From: Lawsonibacter asaccharolyticus | GTDB taxonomy: Bacteria; Bacillota; Clostridia; Oscillospirales; Oscillospiraceae | Length of the DNA: 64,000 nt | NCBI GenBank assembly: GCA_003112755.1 | Contig: BFBT01000001.1 | Span: forward strand, 1-64,000 | Reading direction: 5' to 3' | In this document: piece after piece, positions 15,428 to 24,123 of the stretch | How the letters are laid out: each line of letters begins with the position of its first letter | Position numbering within the stretch: position 1 is the first letter of the stretch | Position numbers and translations under genes: made by a program | The notes under the pieces: generated by a model | What the model was told of the DNA's origin: nothing | Databases searched by the model: none | What the model saw: the letters and a program-made list of their open reading frames with translations, nothing else

Positions 15428-17008
15428 TTAGGTAAGCGAAGAACGTAAATGTCCTGGCAGACTGCCAATCACTACATGAGAGGTTTTGTCATCCCAAAAG
15501 AAATAAATTCGCAGACAATAGAGCGCATTGTGGCTGACGCCCTTTTTCAAGTGCCGCTCCAGCAGCCGCCGTTTTCCCCCATAGGTGATGTAATATTCAT
15601 CTCCCTGCTCCAGGATATCGCTGCCCTCCCCAAAGCCGCACTCGCTTAGGCCAGGATCAACCGCGCTACAACGCTGTAAAAAGGCGTCCCGGTTGATCCG
15701 GCCCTTCCGGTAATCATAGTAGTCCTCCGCCAGCAGGATCAGGCAACGATAGACCATGGATGGGTTTTGATAGACGGCAGATTTCAGGGCACGGACTGCC
15801 CTCGGATGCAAATAGAGACGGTCCGGATAATACTGCTCCACCCATTTTGCCATTTGCTCATAGGTCAAATCGACCGGAGGCCGTTCTGTTTTCCCGTGCT
15901 TTAACCGGGCGATTTCCCGTCTCTGACGGTCCATCATTTCCGCCATGGCCGTCATCTGCTTTTGAAGCGCCTGACTGTCCTCCCGACAAGCTGCCATATC
16001 GGCGTAGTATGTCTCGGCCAACGCCTTATATTCTTCCTTGGATTCATATACCCGGCGCAGCTGCTCCCGACACTGTGCCAGCAATTCCTCCGTGCTTTCC
16101 TCCGTACTGGCGGAGAGCATACGGGCCTGCTCCGCTTCTATGTAAAACCGAACGCCAAACCTGTTCCAATCAATGACCTGCGCGACGCTTTGCAGGTGAA
16201 TCGCTTTTTCCAGCTCCTTTTCAAATTCGCCGGGGTAAAAATTCCTTTTGATGGTTTGAGCTGTGTAGAGCGGATGTTTGTAGGGGTCATCTGCTTCAAA
16301 ATCAATCGAACTGGGCCAGTAGATACGGACGGCGCCACCAAAGCAGGACCACTCGTCCTCAACGATCCGGCTAAGCTCATAGGTTGCATCCCAGTCTATA
16401 ACCATTACATGGGCGCTGTCAACCAGAGCTGCGGCCAGTTTCCATCCGTCCACTAAATATCCGTTCTGACCAAGCGCAGGATTTTTGGCTTGAGAAATCA
16501 GGACAACGGGCAGCCGTCGGTCCTCGGCACACAAGAGGCCAATCAGTTTACTGACTTTGTGCGTTGAAATATGCTGGGGCTCTGTCGAGAGCCGGAGGCC
16601 ATCATTCAGGCCAACCTCGTCTATCAGCTGGCGCACAAATACCGGCGACCTGGGCACAGGCTTTGCCTTGGAGCCAGGCTCGCGGAGAAAAACGGTTTCC
16701 CGGACCGCAAGGAGCAGGCTGTGACGATATGGCTTGATCTCAGCCTCAACAGTGTCCCGGATGCCGCTTTCAAATACAGAGGAACGAAGGGTGAAAAAGT
16801 GTTCCTCCGGCTGGTAAATCACCGCAACAGACCGTCCTTTTTTCGTTGACCCGCTCACAGTCGCCGGAAACTCCGGGAGCGGAATGCAGTCGATGACTTC
16901 CCTGCGCATCCAAGCATAGAGGATCCACGCCGCAGCCATAAATTTTTCGTCATTGATTCCGTCTATTTCGGAGCCAATCCATGCCGCAAACTGATAGATG
17001 TTTTTCAT
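15428..17008 (-). CDS. large unknown protein, defence-like architecture
   Basis: 526 residues from the ATG at 17008, which has AGGGAG upstream; the longer frame to 17059 has none. Three regions can be seen. The N-terminal 280 residues are alpha/beta with KGRSVAVIYQPEEHF, a VPRSPVFVRQLIDEVGL segment and SCFGGAVRIYWPS. Residues about 300-380 form a charged coiled coil (e.g. MAEMMDRQRREIARLKHGK). The C-terminal 60 residues (YYITYGGKRRLLERHLKKG, CLRIYFFWDDKTSHVVIGSL) are beta-rich and remind me of a compact RelE-like fold. I do not know the family. Its place among XRE genes, immunity remnants and mobile elements makes a stand-alone anti-phage or toxin-like role plausible, but this is inference. 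Confidence 0.55.
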   Translation of the reverse strand: MKNIYQFAAWIGSEIDGINDEKFMAAAWILYAWMRREVIDCIPLPEFPATVSGSTKKGRSVAVIYQPEEHFFTLRSSVFESGIRDTVEAEIKPYRHSLLLAVRETVFLREPGSKAKPVPRSPVFVRQLIDEVGLNDGLRLSTEPQHISTHKVSKLIGLLCAEDRRLPVVLISQAKNPALGQNGYLVDGWKLAAALVDSAHVMVIDWDATYELSRIVEDEWSCFGGAVRIYWPSSIDFEADDPYKHPLYTAQTIKRNFYPGEFEKELEKAIHLQSVAQVIDWNRFGVRFYIEAEQARMLSASTEESTEELLAQCREQLRRVYESKEEYKALAETYYADMAACREDSQALQKQMTAMAEMMDRQRREIARLKHGKTERPPVDLTYEQMAKWVEQYYPDRLYLHPRAVRALKSAVYQNPSMVYRCLILLAEDYYDYRKGRINRDAFLQRCSAVDPGLSECGFGEGSDILEQGDEYYITYGGKRRLLERHLKKGVSHNALYCLRIYFFWDDKTSHVVIGSLPGHLRSSLT

Positions 17009-17177
17009 TGTCGTTTTCTCCCTAATGGTAACAACCGACCTGTACGTCATTCCCCTCACTTGCTATTATTTTACTACACATGATCTCAAAATCATAGGTA
17101 TTTGTTGAAAAACCCCGGCTACTCAACGTAAAACCTCGACAAGACGCTCCAATCTGGCTGCGAAATAGGTTGCTGCC

Positions 17178-17663
17178 TTATTCCCGATTCTCATTCAAGA
17201 AATCCCGGAATATTTTGTTATAATACTCCCTGTCTTGCAGCTTGTTAATCAGTGGGATAACACGACGGCACAGTTCCGCCTCCTCTGCTGGGCACATGGC
17301 GGTTGTCATGTGTTCCTCCACGATTTTTAGGTCCCGTACATCATGGTATATTTCATCAATCAGGCAGTAAAAGAGACTATCAGCGTCCGCAAAGTATTCA
17401 TAGTTTCCGTCTATGTCTGGCCGAACTACTCCAAATTTTGAGGACACCAGAATATCAAAATAATGATGCCCATGAATATACGAACCAAATGCCCGTAAAA
17501 CATCATCGATTTTTTCCATCTCTGTCGCCTCAACAAAGACTTTTCTCGGCTTCATTTCATCTTCGCGGGCTGTTGATGCAAGCAATCCCAAAATCAGTTC
17601 TTCTCTCGACAAATTTTTATATAGGTCTATCCCCAACAGTGTCTCTTTCGTATTTTTGTCCAT
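17178..17663 (-). CDS. unknown acidic protein
   Basis: 161 residues, intact, no signal peptide or membrane helix. It starts MDKNTKETLLGIDLYKNLSR behind AGAAAGGTG. A central SYIHGHHYFDILVSSKFG segment and an acidic helical C-terminus are visible, but no family is recognised. It is on the same strand as the flanking genes, with 169 bases before the next one. It may belong with the upstream zinc-ribbon gene. Confidence 0.5.
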   Translation of the reverse strand: MDKNTKETLLGIDLYKNLSREELILGLLASTAREDEMKPRKVFVEATEMEKIDDVLRAFGSYIHGHHYFDILVSSKFGVVRPDIDGNYEYFADADSLFYCLIDEIYHDVRDLKIVEEHMTTAMCPAEEAELCRRVIPLINKLQDREYYNKIFRDFLNENRE

Positions 17664-17729
17664 TGTGTTGCACCTTTCTAAATTGGAGATTTTATTCAGA
17701 TGTGCCCGGTGAGTTTGGAAGAAAACTCA

Positions 17730-18737
17730 TTACGGCATTTTAGACTTTGCTAGAAAGTTGTAGAAGTCAATCCCTGCACCCGGCGTTGACTGTATCTGAT
17801 CTCCTGCATCAAATTGAGGGCTGTGTTCTCCGTCTCCTGAACCATAATTGGGGAAGAACTTCAGGACTGCATTTTCCAGTGCGGCACGGTTGATCCTCGG
17901 CCCCCATGAATTTCCATCATAATCAATCATCTCATAAATAGGGAGACAACTCACTTTATAAGTAAAAAAACGGTAGCCGCAGGTGTTGTCGATACCATTT
18001 TCTTGGTCATACTTGTTTAGTGATGCAAGTTCCAATGTTTCAGGCCAAATCCCGCTACAGAGGGGATAGGCGATTGCCAGTATCCATCCGACCTCCGCAG
18101 TTTCCAGCCAATATAGGCCATTGCAAAGGCGGTCGTGCCGCAGAACTGGTCCCCATGGAGTTTCTTCCGGAATGGGAAACTCGCCAAAATATTCCGGACA
18201 AACTTCCATTCCAAATGACTTGTCACTGTCCAAAGAGTAGCCCTTCGGCAAAGGAAGCCCATGTTCAGCAAGGTATTTATGGGCCTCATATTCTACAACA
18301 TGCCGCCCCTTACAGTCATAATCGTTATCATATAAATATACCCTCGGGATGATTGGTAGTTGTACGCCATAGGCCCGCGCTTCCGAAGAGATTGCAGGGG
18401 AGTCCTCTGTTACCGCAATATATTCCGTTAAAAAATGAGGACTGATTTTATTGCCTTTAGTTCCAATATAGTACACGCCCGGACAAATGGTTTCCGCAAA
18501 ATGGATTGTGCCGTACTGATTTTCAACGGTATGAAAATCAAACGGAAGTTCTGATACCGGTATCTGCTTTTCGCTGGAATCCCCTTTTACGACCACTGGC
18601 ACAGGAATGTGCCTTTGAGATTCGGGCGGAACCAGTGCGGCGATTTCTGGCGGTAGTTCCCGCAGCCTTGTCCCGCACTCAGAACAAAAGAATGCTGTAT
18701 CACACATTTGTTTCTTGCAGTTTGGGCATCGTAACAT
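17730..18737 (-). CDS. zinc-ribbon protein of unknown function
   Basis: 335 residues. The first 25 form a zinc ribbon (MLRCPNCKKQMCDTAFFCSE followed by CG: two CxxC pairs). A proline-rich linker follows, then a domain of about 270 residues rich in aromatic residues, with IPRVYLYDNDYDCKGRHVVE and NGLYWLETAEVGWILAIAYP stretches. The domain is not one I can name. Intact; the ATG at 18737 follows AGGAAAT. Such zinc-ribbon-headed proteins often have regulatory or nucleic-acid-related roles. Confidence 0.5.
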   Translation of the reverse strand: MLRCPNCKKQMCDTAFFCSECGTRLRELPPEIAALVPPESQRHIPVPVVVKGDSSEKQIPVSELPFDFHTVENQYGTIHFAETICPGVYYIGTKGNKISPHFLTEYIAVTEDSPAISSEARAYGVQLPIIPRVYLYDNDYDCKGRHVVEYEAHKYLAEHGLPLPKGYSLDSDKSFGMEVCPEYFGEFPIPEETPWGPVLRHDRLCNGLYWLETAEVGWILAIAYPLCSGIWPETLELASLNKYDQENGIDNTCGYRFFTYKVSCLPIYEMIDYDGNSWGPRINRAALENAVLKFFPNYGSGDGEHSPQFDAGDQIQSTPGAGIDFYNFLAKSKMP

Positions 18738-18975
18738 TGTAAATTTCCTCCATTAAGCCTGACACTTTGACTTATTTAGATTGGAAGTATGGGTTACTTG
18801 ATGGAGCGTATCCACCAACAGGCGTTTGATATGATCACATGATAACTGAACCGTCTTTCTTTATGGGATTCGACTCCCTATATCTCTGATCTCTGTATCT
18901 CCATGTATGTCGATGGTGTTTTTCTGCGAATAAATTATACTTCCTAGAACACTATAAGTCAACGATATAACGAAG
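18738..18975. other. intergenic region, divergent promoters
   Basis: No gene. AT-rich, between the divergent zinc-ribbon and XRE genes, and presumably carrying promoters for both. Confidence 0.35.
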
Positions 18976-18988
18976 TATAATGTTCGTA
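18976..18988 (+). promoter_or_regulatory. -10 box and operator-like motif of the first XRE gene
   Basis: TATAATGTTCGTA lies 28 bases before the start codon and forms part of an inverted repeat ACGAA...TTCGT. The same TATAATRTTCGTA sequence precedes the second XRE gene at 19384, so both are likely autoregulated by the same type of protein. Confidence 0.5.
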
Positions 18989-19016
18989 TCAACGAAGGAG
19001 CGCGGACGGCAGAATT

Positions 19017-19325
19017 ATGAAAAATGTACTTGCGGAAATTACAAGATTACGATTAGAACGTGGTTGGAATGAATACGAGTTAGCAAAACACTGTGGGCTA
19101 TCGCAGTCAACAATATCAACGTGGTACAGAAAAAATCAGACACCTACAATCCAAACTCTGGATAAAGTCTGCAAAGGACTGGGCATCTCATTATCTCAGT
19201 TTTTTGCAGAGGGGAGTGATGCAGTATCACTTACCCCAGAACAAAAGGATATGTTAGATAACTGGTCAGCGTTAAATATACAGCAAAAACAAATTATTAG
19301 GGATCTGCTTAAAAATATGCGTTAA
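19017..19325 (+). CDS. XRE-family regulator, first of a tandem pair
   Basis: 102 residues: an N-terminal helix-turn-helix (LRLERGWNEYELAKHCGLSQ, then STISTWYRKNQTPTIQTLDK) and a C-terminal LTPEQKDMLDNWSAL tail. The start MKNVLAEI at 19017 is well placed 36 bases from the -10 box, though its ribosome site (AAGGAGCG) is 12 bases away. It is about 65% identical by eye to the next gene. Likely a DNA-binding repressor that controls its own cluster. Confidence 0.85.
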   Translation: MKNVLAEITRLRLERGWNEYELAKHCGLSQSTISTWYRKNQTPTIQTLDKVCKGLGISLSQFFAEGSDAVSLTPEQKDMLDNWSALNIQQKQIIRDLLKNMR

Positions 19326-19383
19326 GCGTTATCACGTTAAAAAGATACGGGAAGGCCAACTGACCATTTGTTTTTTGTCGTAT

Positions 19384-19396
19384 TATAATATTCGTA
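19384..19396 (+). promoter_or_regulatory. -10 box and operator-like motif of the second XRE gene
   Basis: TATAATATTCGTA, matching the element upstream of the first XRE gene at all positions but one. Confidence 0.45.
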
Positions 19397-19415
19397 GAAT
19401 AGCACTAAATATGGG

Positions 19416-19733
19416 GTGATTAAGATTATAAATATCCTTGACAGAATCACCCAACTTCGTTTAGAACGGAAATGGTCTGAATATGAATTAGCGAAGTATT
19501 CTAACATTACACAATCGACAATATCTACATGGTATCGTGAAAACCAACTCCCCACAATCAAGTCGCTTGATAAAATCTGTTCAGGGTGTGGCATCACGTT
19601 ATCTCAATTTTTTGCTGAAAATGGTGATGCGATTTCGCTTACCCCAAAGCAAAGAGAGATGTTAGATAATTGGTCATCGCTGACAGAAATTCAGCAAGAG
19701 CTGTTCCTGAAGTTATTTAAATCAATTCCATAG
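19416..19733 (+). CDS. XRE-family regulator, second of a tandem pair
   Basis: 105 residues, a close paralogue of the preceding gene: LRLERKWSEYELAKYSNITQ, STISTWYRENQLPTIKSLDK, and a LTPKQREMLDNWSSL tail. A GTG start at 19416 gives the same length as the neighbour. The pair looks like a tandem duplication including the promoter. Confidence 0.82.
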   Translation: MIKIINILDRITQLRLERKWSEYELAKYSNITQSTISTWYRENQLPTIKSLDKICSGCGITLSQFFAENGDAISLTPKQREMLDNWSSLTEIQQELFLKLFKSIP

Positions 19734-19935
19734 CAGAGACTAAATGATGTGTAGGTCTGCGATTGATCAACAAGGAAAAGCTAAAAGCCCCTGCAAGAAA
19801 ATTGAATCTTCCAAAACTGTCCATTGTTTTCAAACTGTGGCTTATTCTTCATACTTTAAACTGGTTCCAATGTCAAGGACAATTTTTTGACAGTAACAGA
19901 TACAAAATAACCACCGTTACTGGTGAAAAAAGCGT
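19734..19935. other. intergenic region with a possible transposon end
   Basis: A 65-codon frame (19763-19960) has no ribosome site and runs into a terminator, so I do not call it a gene. Around 19887-19907 TTGACAGTA...ACAAAA resembles the repeats at 23898-23984 in inverted orientation and may mark the left end of the IS3-like element. Confidence 0.35.
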
Positions 19936-19990
19936 AAGCACAGCATGGCCGCCATATTAATGCCGGCCATGCTGTGCTTATAATAGGGGG
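19936..19990. terminator. strong 16-bp hairpin
   Basis: AAGCACAGCATGGCCG pairs perfectly with CGGCCATGCTGTGCTT around an 12-base loop, and a GTTTTTTTT run follows on the plus strand. A strong terminator that could also shield the IS3-like element from outside transcription. Confidence 0.75.
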
Positions 19991-20091
19991 TGTTTTTTTT
20001 TGCAGATTTACTAAGTCTGTTGCGGCAACGGGGTTACTGGGTTCACTCTATCGCATTGATAAGTATCACAAAGGCGAATAGAGAAAGTACC

Positions 20092-21402
20092 TTAAAAAAG
20101 TTCACGCATTTTGTAAATATAAGCGAGTTCTGGATGGGCTCCCCAGTTTTCTCCATTGTATAGCTGCAAAATCAGGTCAGCTGATGCGGTCATCAAATAG
20201 GCCCTTGCTTTTTGGGATAGTTCAAGAATTTCTCTCAGATGGGATATCTGTTGAAGCGCAAGTTCTTTGGAGCGGGTCCACTTCGCTATTTCGCGGCGCA
20301 AGATGCGTTGATCCCTTGCTATGACGAATTCTGGGTCCTTTTTCTTTCCTTGAGCCATAGCGCGTTTCTTTGCGCTGGCCTCTCTGTACTTTTTGGCCTT
20401 CTCCTCTGCCGCGCGGCGACGGGCGGCTATCAACGCCTGGATTGGCATAAGTTCTGTCGCCTTGATGCCGTAGTAGTTGTCCACCGGGTAGATACCAGTG
20501 GTAACATAGGTGTAGTATTCAGATGGAGTTAGCCCCGCCAGCGCATATTGGTAATGTCGATGGTTATAGGCATCAATATAGCCGCTGATCATCCGGCTTA
20601 CAGTTGACGCGTCTGGACATAGCGCCACGAGGTCAAGCAATTCACATTTCAGCCGTCCGAAAAATGATTCCATGGGGGCATTGTCCTGAGAATTGCCCCT
20701 ATCGGAAACAGACTGGAGAAAACCGTCATCTGACAGCAGCCTCTGGAATGTGGTCGAGAGGTACTGAGAACCTTGGTCGCTATGGATCACACATGCAGCA
20801 CCTCGCAGTTCGTGTCCATGGTTCTCCATCATAACGTCATAGGCGGACTTGACAAGCGAGACTGTCATGCGGGAGGACACGCAATGCCCCAAGATCTCTT
20901 TTGTATAAGCATCCTTAAAAGCGCAAAGATAAATCGGTGTACGCACAGGGCCATAATACAAATAAGTGATATCTGTCAAAATAACTCTGCGGGGACCAAC
21001 GGAGAAATTCTGTTTCACCGCGTTTTTCGGGGAGGAATATTCGTGATTGTGTGTGGCCTGATTCTTATAAGCGTCCTTCCTGGGTCTGTTGGCCACGAGA
21101 TTCATTTCTTTCATAACCTTTCGACAGCGTTTTATACTGATACTGATATTGAACTCGCGCCATAGATGGGTCTGAAAGGTCCTTTTTCCCGGAACATATC
21201 CAAGTTTTCTCACGATTTTCCTAAACTTTTCTTTCAATTGCTCCTGTTGTTCTTTCTTTGCGGCACAGGAGCTGTCTATATCTTTTTTACGCCTGACCCA
21301 CGAATAGTAGCCGGATCTGGACACTCCAAATATGTGAAGGCATTGCACGATAGACAGACCGTCCGCTCTATCCGCTTGTCTACGGATAAAGGAATCTACC
21401 AT
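20092..21402 (-). CDS. IS3-like OrfB transposase with C-terminal extension
   Basis: 436 residues. N-terminal HTH-type region with CLHIFGVSRSGYYSWVRRKK, then the rve DDE core: D in RVILTDITYLYYG, D in VIHSDQGSQYLS, E in GNSQDNAPMESFFGRLKCE. IS3 OrfB proteins normally end soon after the YNHRHYQYALAGLTPSEYY motif; this one has about 130 more residues, a basic coiled-coil-like tail (ARRRAAEEKAKKYREASAKK). Start ATG at 21402, 17 bases after the OrfA stop. Confidence 0.88.
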   Translation of the reverse strand: MVDSFIRRQADRADGLSIVQCLHIFGVSRSGYYSWVRRKKDIDSSCAAKKEQQEQLKEKFRKIVRKLGYVPGKRTFQTHLWREFNISISIKRCRKVMKEMNLVANRPRKDAYKNQATHNHEYSSPKNAVKQNFSVGPRRVILTDITYLYYGPVRTPIYLCAFKDAYTKEILGHCVSSRMTVSLVKSAYDVMMENHGHELRGAACVIHSDQGSQYLSTTFQRLLSDDGFLQSVSDRGNSQDNAPMESFFGRLKCELLDLVALCPDASTVSRMISGYIDAYNHRHYQYALAGLTPSEYYTYVTTGIYPVDNYYGIKATELMPIQALIAARRRAAEEKAKKYREASAKKRAMAQGKKKDPEFVIARDQRILRREIAKWTRSKELALQQISHLREILELSQKARAYLMTASADLILQLYNGENWGAHPELAYIYKMRELF

Positions 21403-21419
21403 ATAGAAACGGTCGGCGC

Positions 21420-21866
21420 TTACACCTTCGGATTCAATGATATAGTTGTGTCCTCCAATGCGGAACGGAGTTTTTTTTGAGCTGCAACCAGCTCCTCCAA
21501 ATAGGCATTTCTGGCTTTCAGATAGGCCAGTTCTTCCAGAGGGGACATGGCCCCCATAGCCTCTCTGGGTACAGAGCCATCATAGCTGGAGGGATCTGCG
21601 GTGAACAAACGACCCTCCCGGCCCAACTGCATCGCCCGCTTTCCTGCGGAATTCGCGCGGTCCTCTCCGAGTACAGCGGTGGAAAACCCAAGGCTGTTAT
21701 ACGCTGCCACATAGGTCATATGCTCCTCGGAGATCTTCTTATACATGGCAACATAAAAGTCCTTCGTGTAAATAATATCCCGCCCACGAAAATCCTTTAG
21801 GAACGGATTATCCAGAAACGGCTGAATCTCCTCTGGCGGCTGCCTGGTCATTCTGTTTTGTTTCAT
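21420..21866 (-). CDS. IS3-like OrfA protein
   Basis: 148 residues. The first 80 carry a PPEEIQPFLDNPFLKDF...IIYTKDFYVAMYKKI-type HTH domain that also heads the 643-residue transposase. The C-terminal part (LEELAYLKARNAYLEELVAA) is a leucine-zipper-type coiled coil, as usual in OrfA. Together with the OrfB just downstream it could form a conventional two-protein or frameshift-fused IS3 transposase. Confidence 0.8.
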   Translation of the reverse strand: MKQNRMTRQPPEEIQPFLDNPFLKDFRGRDIIYTKDFYVAMYKKISEEHMTYVAAYNSLGFSTAVLGEDRANSAGKRAMQLGREGRLFTADPSSYDGSVPREAMGAMSPLEELAYLKARNAYLEELVAAQKKLRSALEDTTISLNPKV

Positions 21867-21889
21867 ATTCCCTCATCCGCCCACCTTTC

Positions 21890-23821
21890 TCATACTCCTA
21901 AATTTTTTGCCCGTTCAATGGCTCGTTGGGCAGCTTTTTCTTTCATCTGCTGATACTTTTCTTCTTCCTTTGCGATGTAGAGCGAGAATTCAGCTTCGTT
22001 CATGGCCAGAAGATACTGCTCGTACTCGACTGGCGTCATGCGGCCCTTATCCCACATGCGGCGTTCATAATTGTAATACTCTGCATATCGCGCGACAAGT
22101 TCCCTCAACTCCTCGATATCTTTGCATTCCGAATACGGACACTCATCTTTAAAATGTCCAAAGAAAGACTCTTGTGGGGCGTTGTCCTGGCAATTTCCTC
22201 GTTTGGACATCGATTGTGTGTAACCTCTTTTGCTTACTTCCTGCTGGAATGCGCCAGACAGATAAACTGTCCCCTGGTCAGAATGATAAAGTCCACCGCT
22301 GACACATGGGTGAAGATCTGATTGACGCAGTGTGGCAAGCGCCAGTTCCAAGTCATTGTGTTCGCTGACTAAAAACGCAACTAACTTGCTGGTGACGGGA
22401 TCGAGCAGTGCTGAGCCATATGCCTTGCATCCGTCGCCATAGAGAAGATGTGTAACATCTGTCAGCCGTACTTCATTGGGCCGGTAAAGGCGGAATCTGC
22501 GCTGCAGCAAATTAGGTCTCACATTCTTTTTCAGTGCCGCTCCACCCATGCGCTTGGAAGGCGCTGCCTTCCGAATCGACGATGTGAGGTTGTACGTTTT
22601 CATAATACGGCGTATCTTTTTCAGCCCCATACGCTTTCCCGTCAGAGCTGGCATCATCATATAGATCTGCCTTGAGCCTTTGGCAAACCCCTTGTATTCC
22701 ATAACGGTTCGAATCAGTTCGGCATCCTGCTCGTCTTGTGCGTTTCTCTGTACTACCGACTGTCCATAGGTGCCATTCTTCAGTATGGCATAATATGACG
22801 CACGAGAAATCTTCATGAGAGAGAGTATTTTTCTAACGCTATACTTTCTTCCTGGGTCTGGCGGAAGATCCCGGAGCCACAGGCAGAGCGATTTCTTCTG
22901 CAGAACATTCAGAGAAGAAACAATATCTCCAATTTGAAGAAACCCTTTTTCTACAATACTGTCCAATGCCCGCATCCTATTTCTAAGGATTTTCCGTGTG
23001 GGAGAGGCGTTTATTGTCTCTCCGTCAGCCGGTGTAGCCCATGCAGCCAAAACTCGGCTCATGCGATATCGCTCCGTTACTGAAAATATCTCCGGGTCAA
23101 TATCAAACACACGGAGGATGTCGTCGAATGCCAGTACTGCAATAGGTGCGGCAGCCTCAAAGAATGCCTTATTCAACTCTATTTTTTCACGGGTGGCTGT
23201 TTGGACATAAGGATGTTTACGATACTGCTCTACCGTGGCGGCAGTATAATAAGCTGTACGGCCCCTTGTAGCACTGCGGTTTGTGTCCTGCCCAGATGAA
23301 TGTTCAAATTTTTCTTGCAGCCAGTATATTTTGTGGTAGCCCATGTCTGCTGGCGAAATCCCAGCGGACAGCAAACCATCTTCTATGGACTGTTGGGGAT
23401 AGTTTCGGTATAGCTCCGCCTCAAAATCCGGATGTAAAATCAGTCTGTTGACATCCCAAACAAATTTTCCGCTTTCAACCAATTCCTCCGCAGTCATGGT
23501 TGGCATATATATTGTTTTGGCCCAGTTTGCCTGGGTTTCCGGCGATGCCTTTGAAAACTTCGGACGCCCACCCCGTTTAAAAACAGATTCCACTGACTTT
23601 GTGAAGTTTAGGCCAAGGCGCTGGGTATCAAATCCGTTTGCCTCCAGCATCCTTCTGACAGTTGACCGCTCTGGCCTCCGTATCCACGCCTCATAGACCT
23701 GCTGTCTGAACTCTATTGTCAGCAGCAAACGGTTTTCCCGCACCTCCAGCACATTTGGATTCTTTTTCAGGGCTTCTATTTCTTCAGGCGAATACCGTTT
23801 GGGAACAAATTTAACAGCCAT
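21890..23821 (-). CDS. IS3-like transposase, fused 643-residue form
   Basis: An intact single frame. Residues 1-100 hold the HTH domain (RYSPEEIEALKKNPNVLEVR, then TIEFRQQVYEAWIRRPE); residues about 100-350 are a long linker not seen in ordinary IS3 proteins; residues about 350-610 are the DDE core with D in RLTDVTHLLYG, D in LYHSDQGTVYLS and E in RGNCQDNAPQESFFGHFKDE. Start ATG at 23821. Normal IS3 OrfAB fusions are about 400 residues, so the size and the natural fusion are unusual. It is 23 bases from the OrfA gene and probably co-transcribed. Confidence 0.85.
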   Translation of the reverse strand: MAVKFVPKRYSPEEIEALKKNPNVLEVRENRLLLTIEFRQQVYEAWIRRPERSTVRRMLEANGFDTQRLGLNFTKSVESVFKRGGRPKFSKASPETQANWAKTIYMPTMTAEELVESGKFVWDVNRLILHPDFEAELYRNYPQQSIEDGLLSAGISPADMGYHKIYWLQEKFEHSSGQDTNRSATRGRTAYYTAATVEQYRKHPYVQTATREKIELNKAFFEAAAPIAVLAFDDILRVFDIDPEIFSVTERYRMSRVLAAWATPADGETINASPTRKILRNRMRALDSIVEKGFLQIGDIVSSLNVLQKKSLCLWLRDLPPDPGRKYSVRKILSLMKISRASYYAILKNGTYGQSVVQRNAQDEQDAELIRTVMEYKGFAKGSRQIYMMMPALTGKRMGLKKIRRIMKTYNLTSSIRKAAPSKRMGGAALKKNVRPNLLQRRFRLYRPNEVRLTDVTHLLYGDGCKAYGSALLDPVTSKLVAFLVSEHNDLELALATLRQSDLHPCVSGGLYHSDQGTVYLSGAFQQEVSKRGYTQSMSKRGNCQDNAPQESFFGHFKDECPYSECKDIEELRELVARYAEYYNYERRMWDKGRMTPVEYEQYLLAMNEAEFSLYIAKEEEKYQQMKEKAAQRAIERAKNLGV

Positions 23822-23897
23822 TTTCCACCCATAGCCTCTGTCCTATTTTGCACGATGATCTTGACCTCTGTCAAGGCAGTGTCTACAGCGTTTACTC

Positions 23898-23984
23898 TTT
23901 TGTCAAACTACTGTCTATTTTCTGTGTACCACTGTCAATCTCTGGTCTGTCTTTCGTGCTTTTTTGTCAGAGTACTGTCCTTTC
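23898..23984 (+). repeat. TTTTGTCA-TACTGTC repeats upstream of the IS3-like operon
   Basis: Two copies of TTTTGTCAnAnTACTGTC (23898-23915 and 23962-23979), with extra CACTGTCAATC and CTTGACCTCTGTCAAG motifs nearby. They sit just upstream of the 643-residue transposase gene, where transposase-binding sites of a transposon end would be expected. Confidence 0.55.
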
Positions 23985-24069
23985 TATAGGTACCATTTTA
24001 CTTTCTTTCTCTGTTCTAAACGCTTCTTAGAGTGGGTCATTCTGGTTGGTTCACCACGAACCTACCCTC

Positions 24070-24109
24070 GGTCCACCGTCAGGGCAAAATCTCCCCCTGG
24101 CGGTGGACC
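24070..24109. terminator. 15-bp hairpin at the end of the conjugation module
   Basis: GGTCCACCGTCAGGG pairs with CCCTGGCGGTGGACC with one G-T pair. A TTTCTATTTT run follows on the plus strand only, so on the minus strand it may act as a 3' stabilising stem for the transfer operon. Confidence 0.6.
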
Positions 24110-24123
24110 TTTCTATTTTGAAT

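Larger units (their letters stand above)
19885..23984 (-). mobile_element. three-gene IS3-like element (boundaries tentative)
   Basis: Three minus-strand genes in a row: a 643-residue fused OrfA+OrfB-type transposase, a 148-residue OrfA-type protein, and a 436-residue OrfB-type transposase. Both transposases keep the IS3 catalytic residues. Possible terminal repeats of the form GACAGTA...ACAAAA lie at 19889-19907 and, inverted and duplicated, at 23898-23984. The limits are inferred from these weak repeats only. Confidence 0.55.

Noticed and set aside
15428..15649. Plus-strand frame at the end of the large unknown gene
   Set aside because: Shadow of the minus-strand gene; no independent start signal.
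19763..19960. A 65-codon frame after the XRE pair
   Set aside because: No ribosome site, no similarity, and it ends inside the strong hairpin.
19885..23984. CRISPR-associated or Tn7-like transposon
   Set aside because: The TGTCA-type end repeats recall Tn7-like ends, but both transposases are IS3-type and there is no TnsC/TniQ, Cas gene or CRISPR array nearby.
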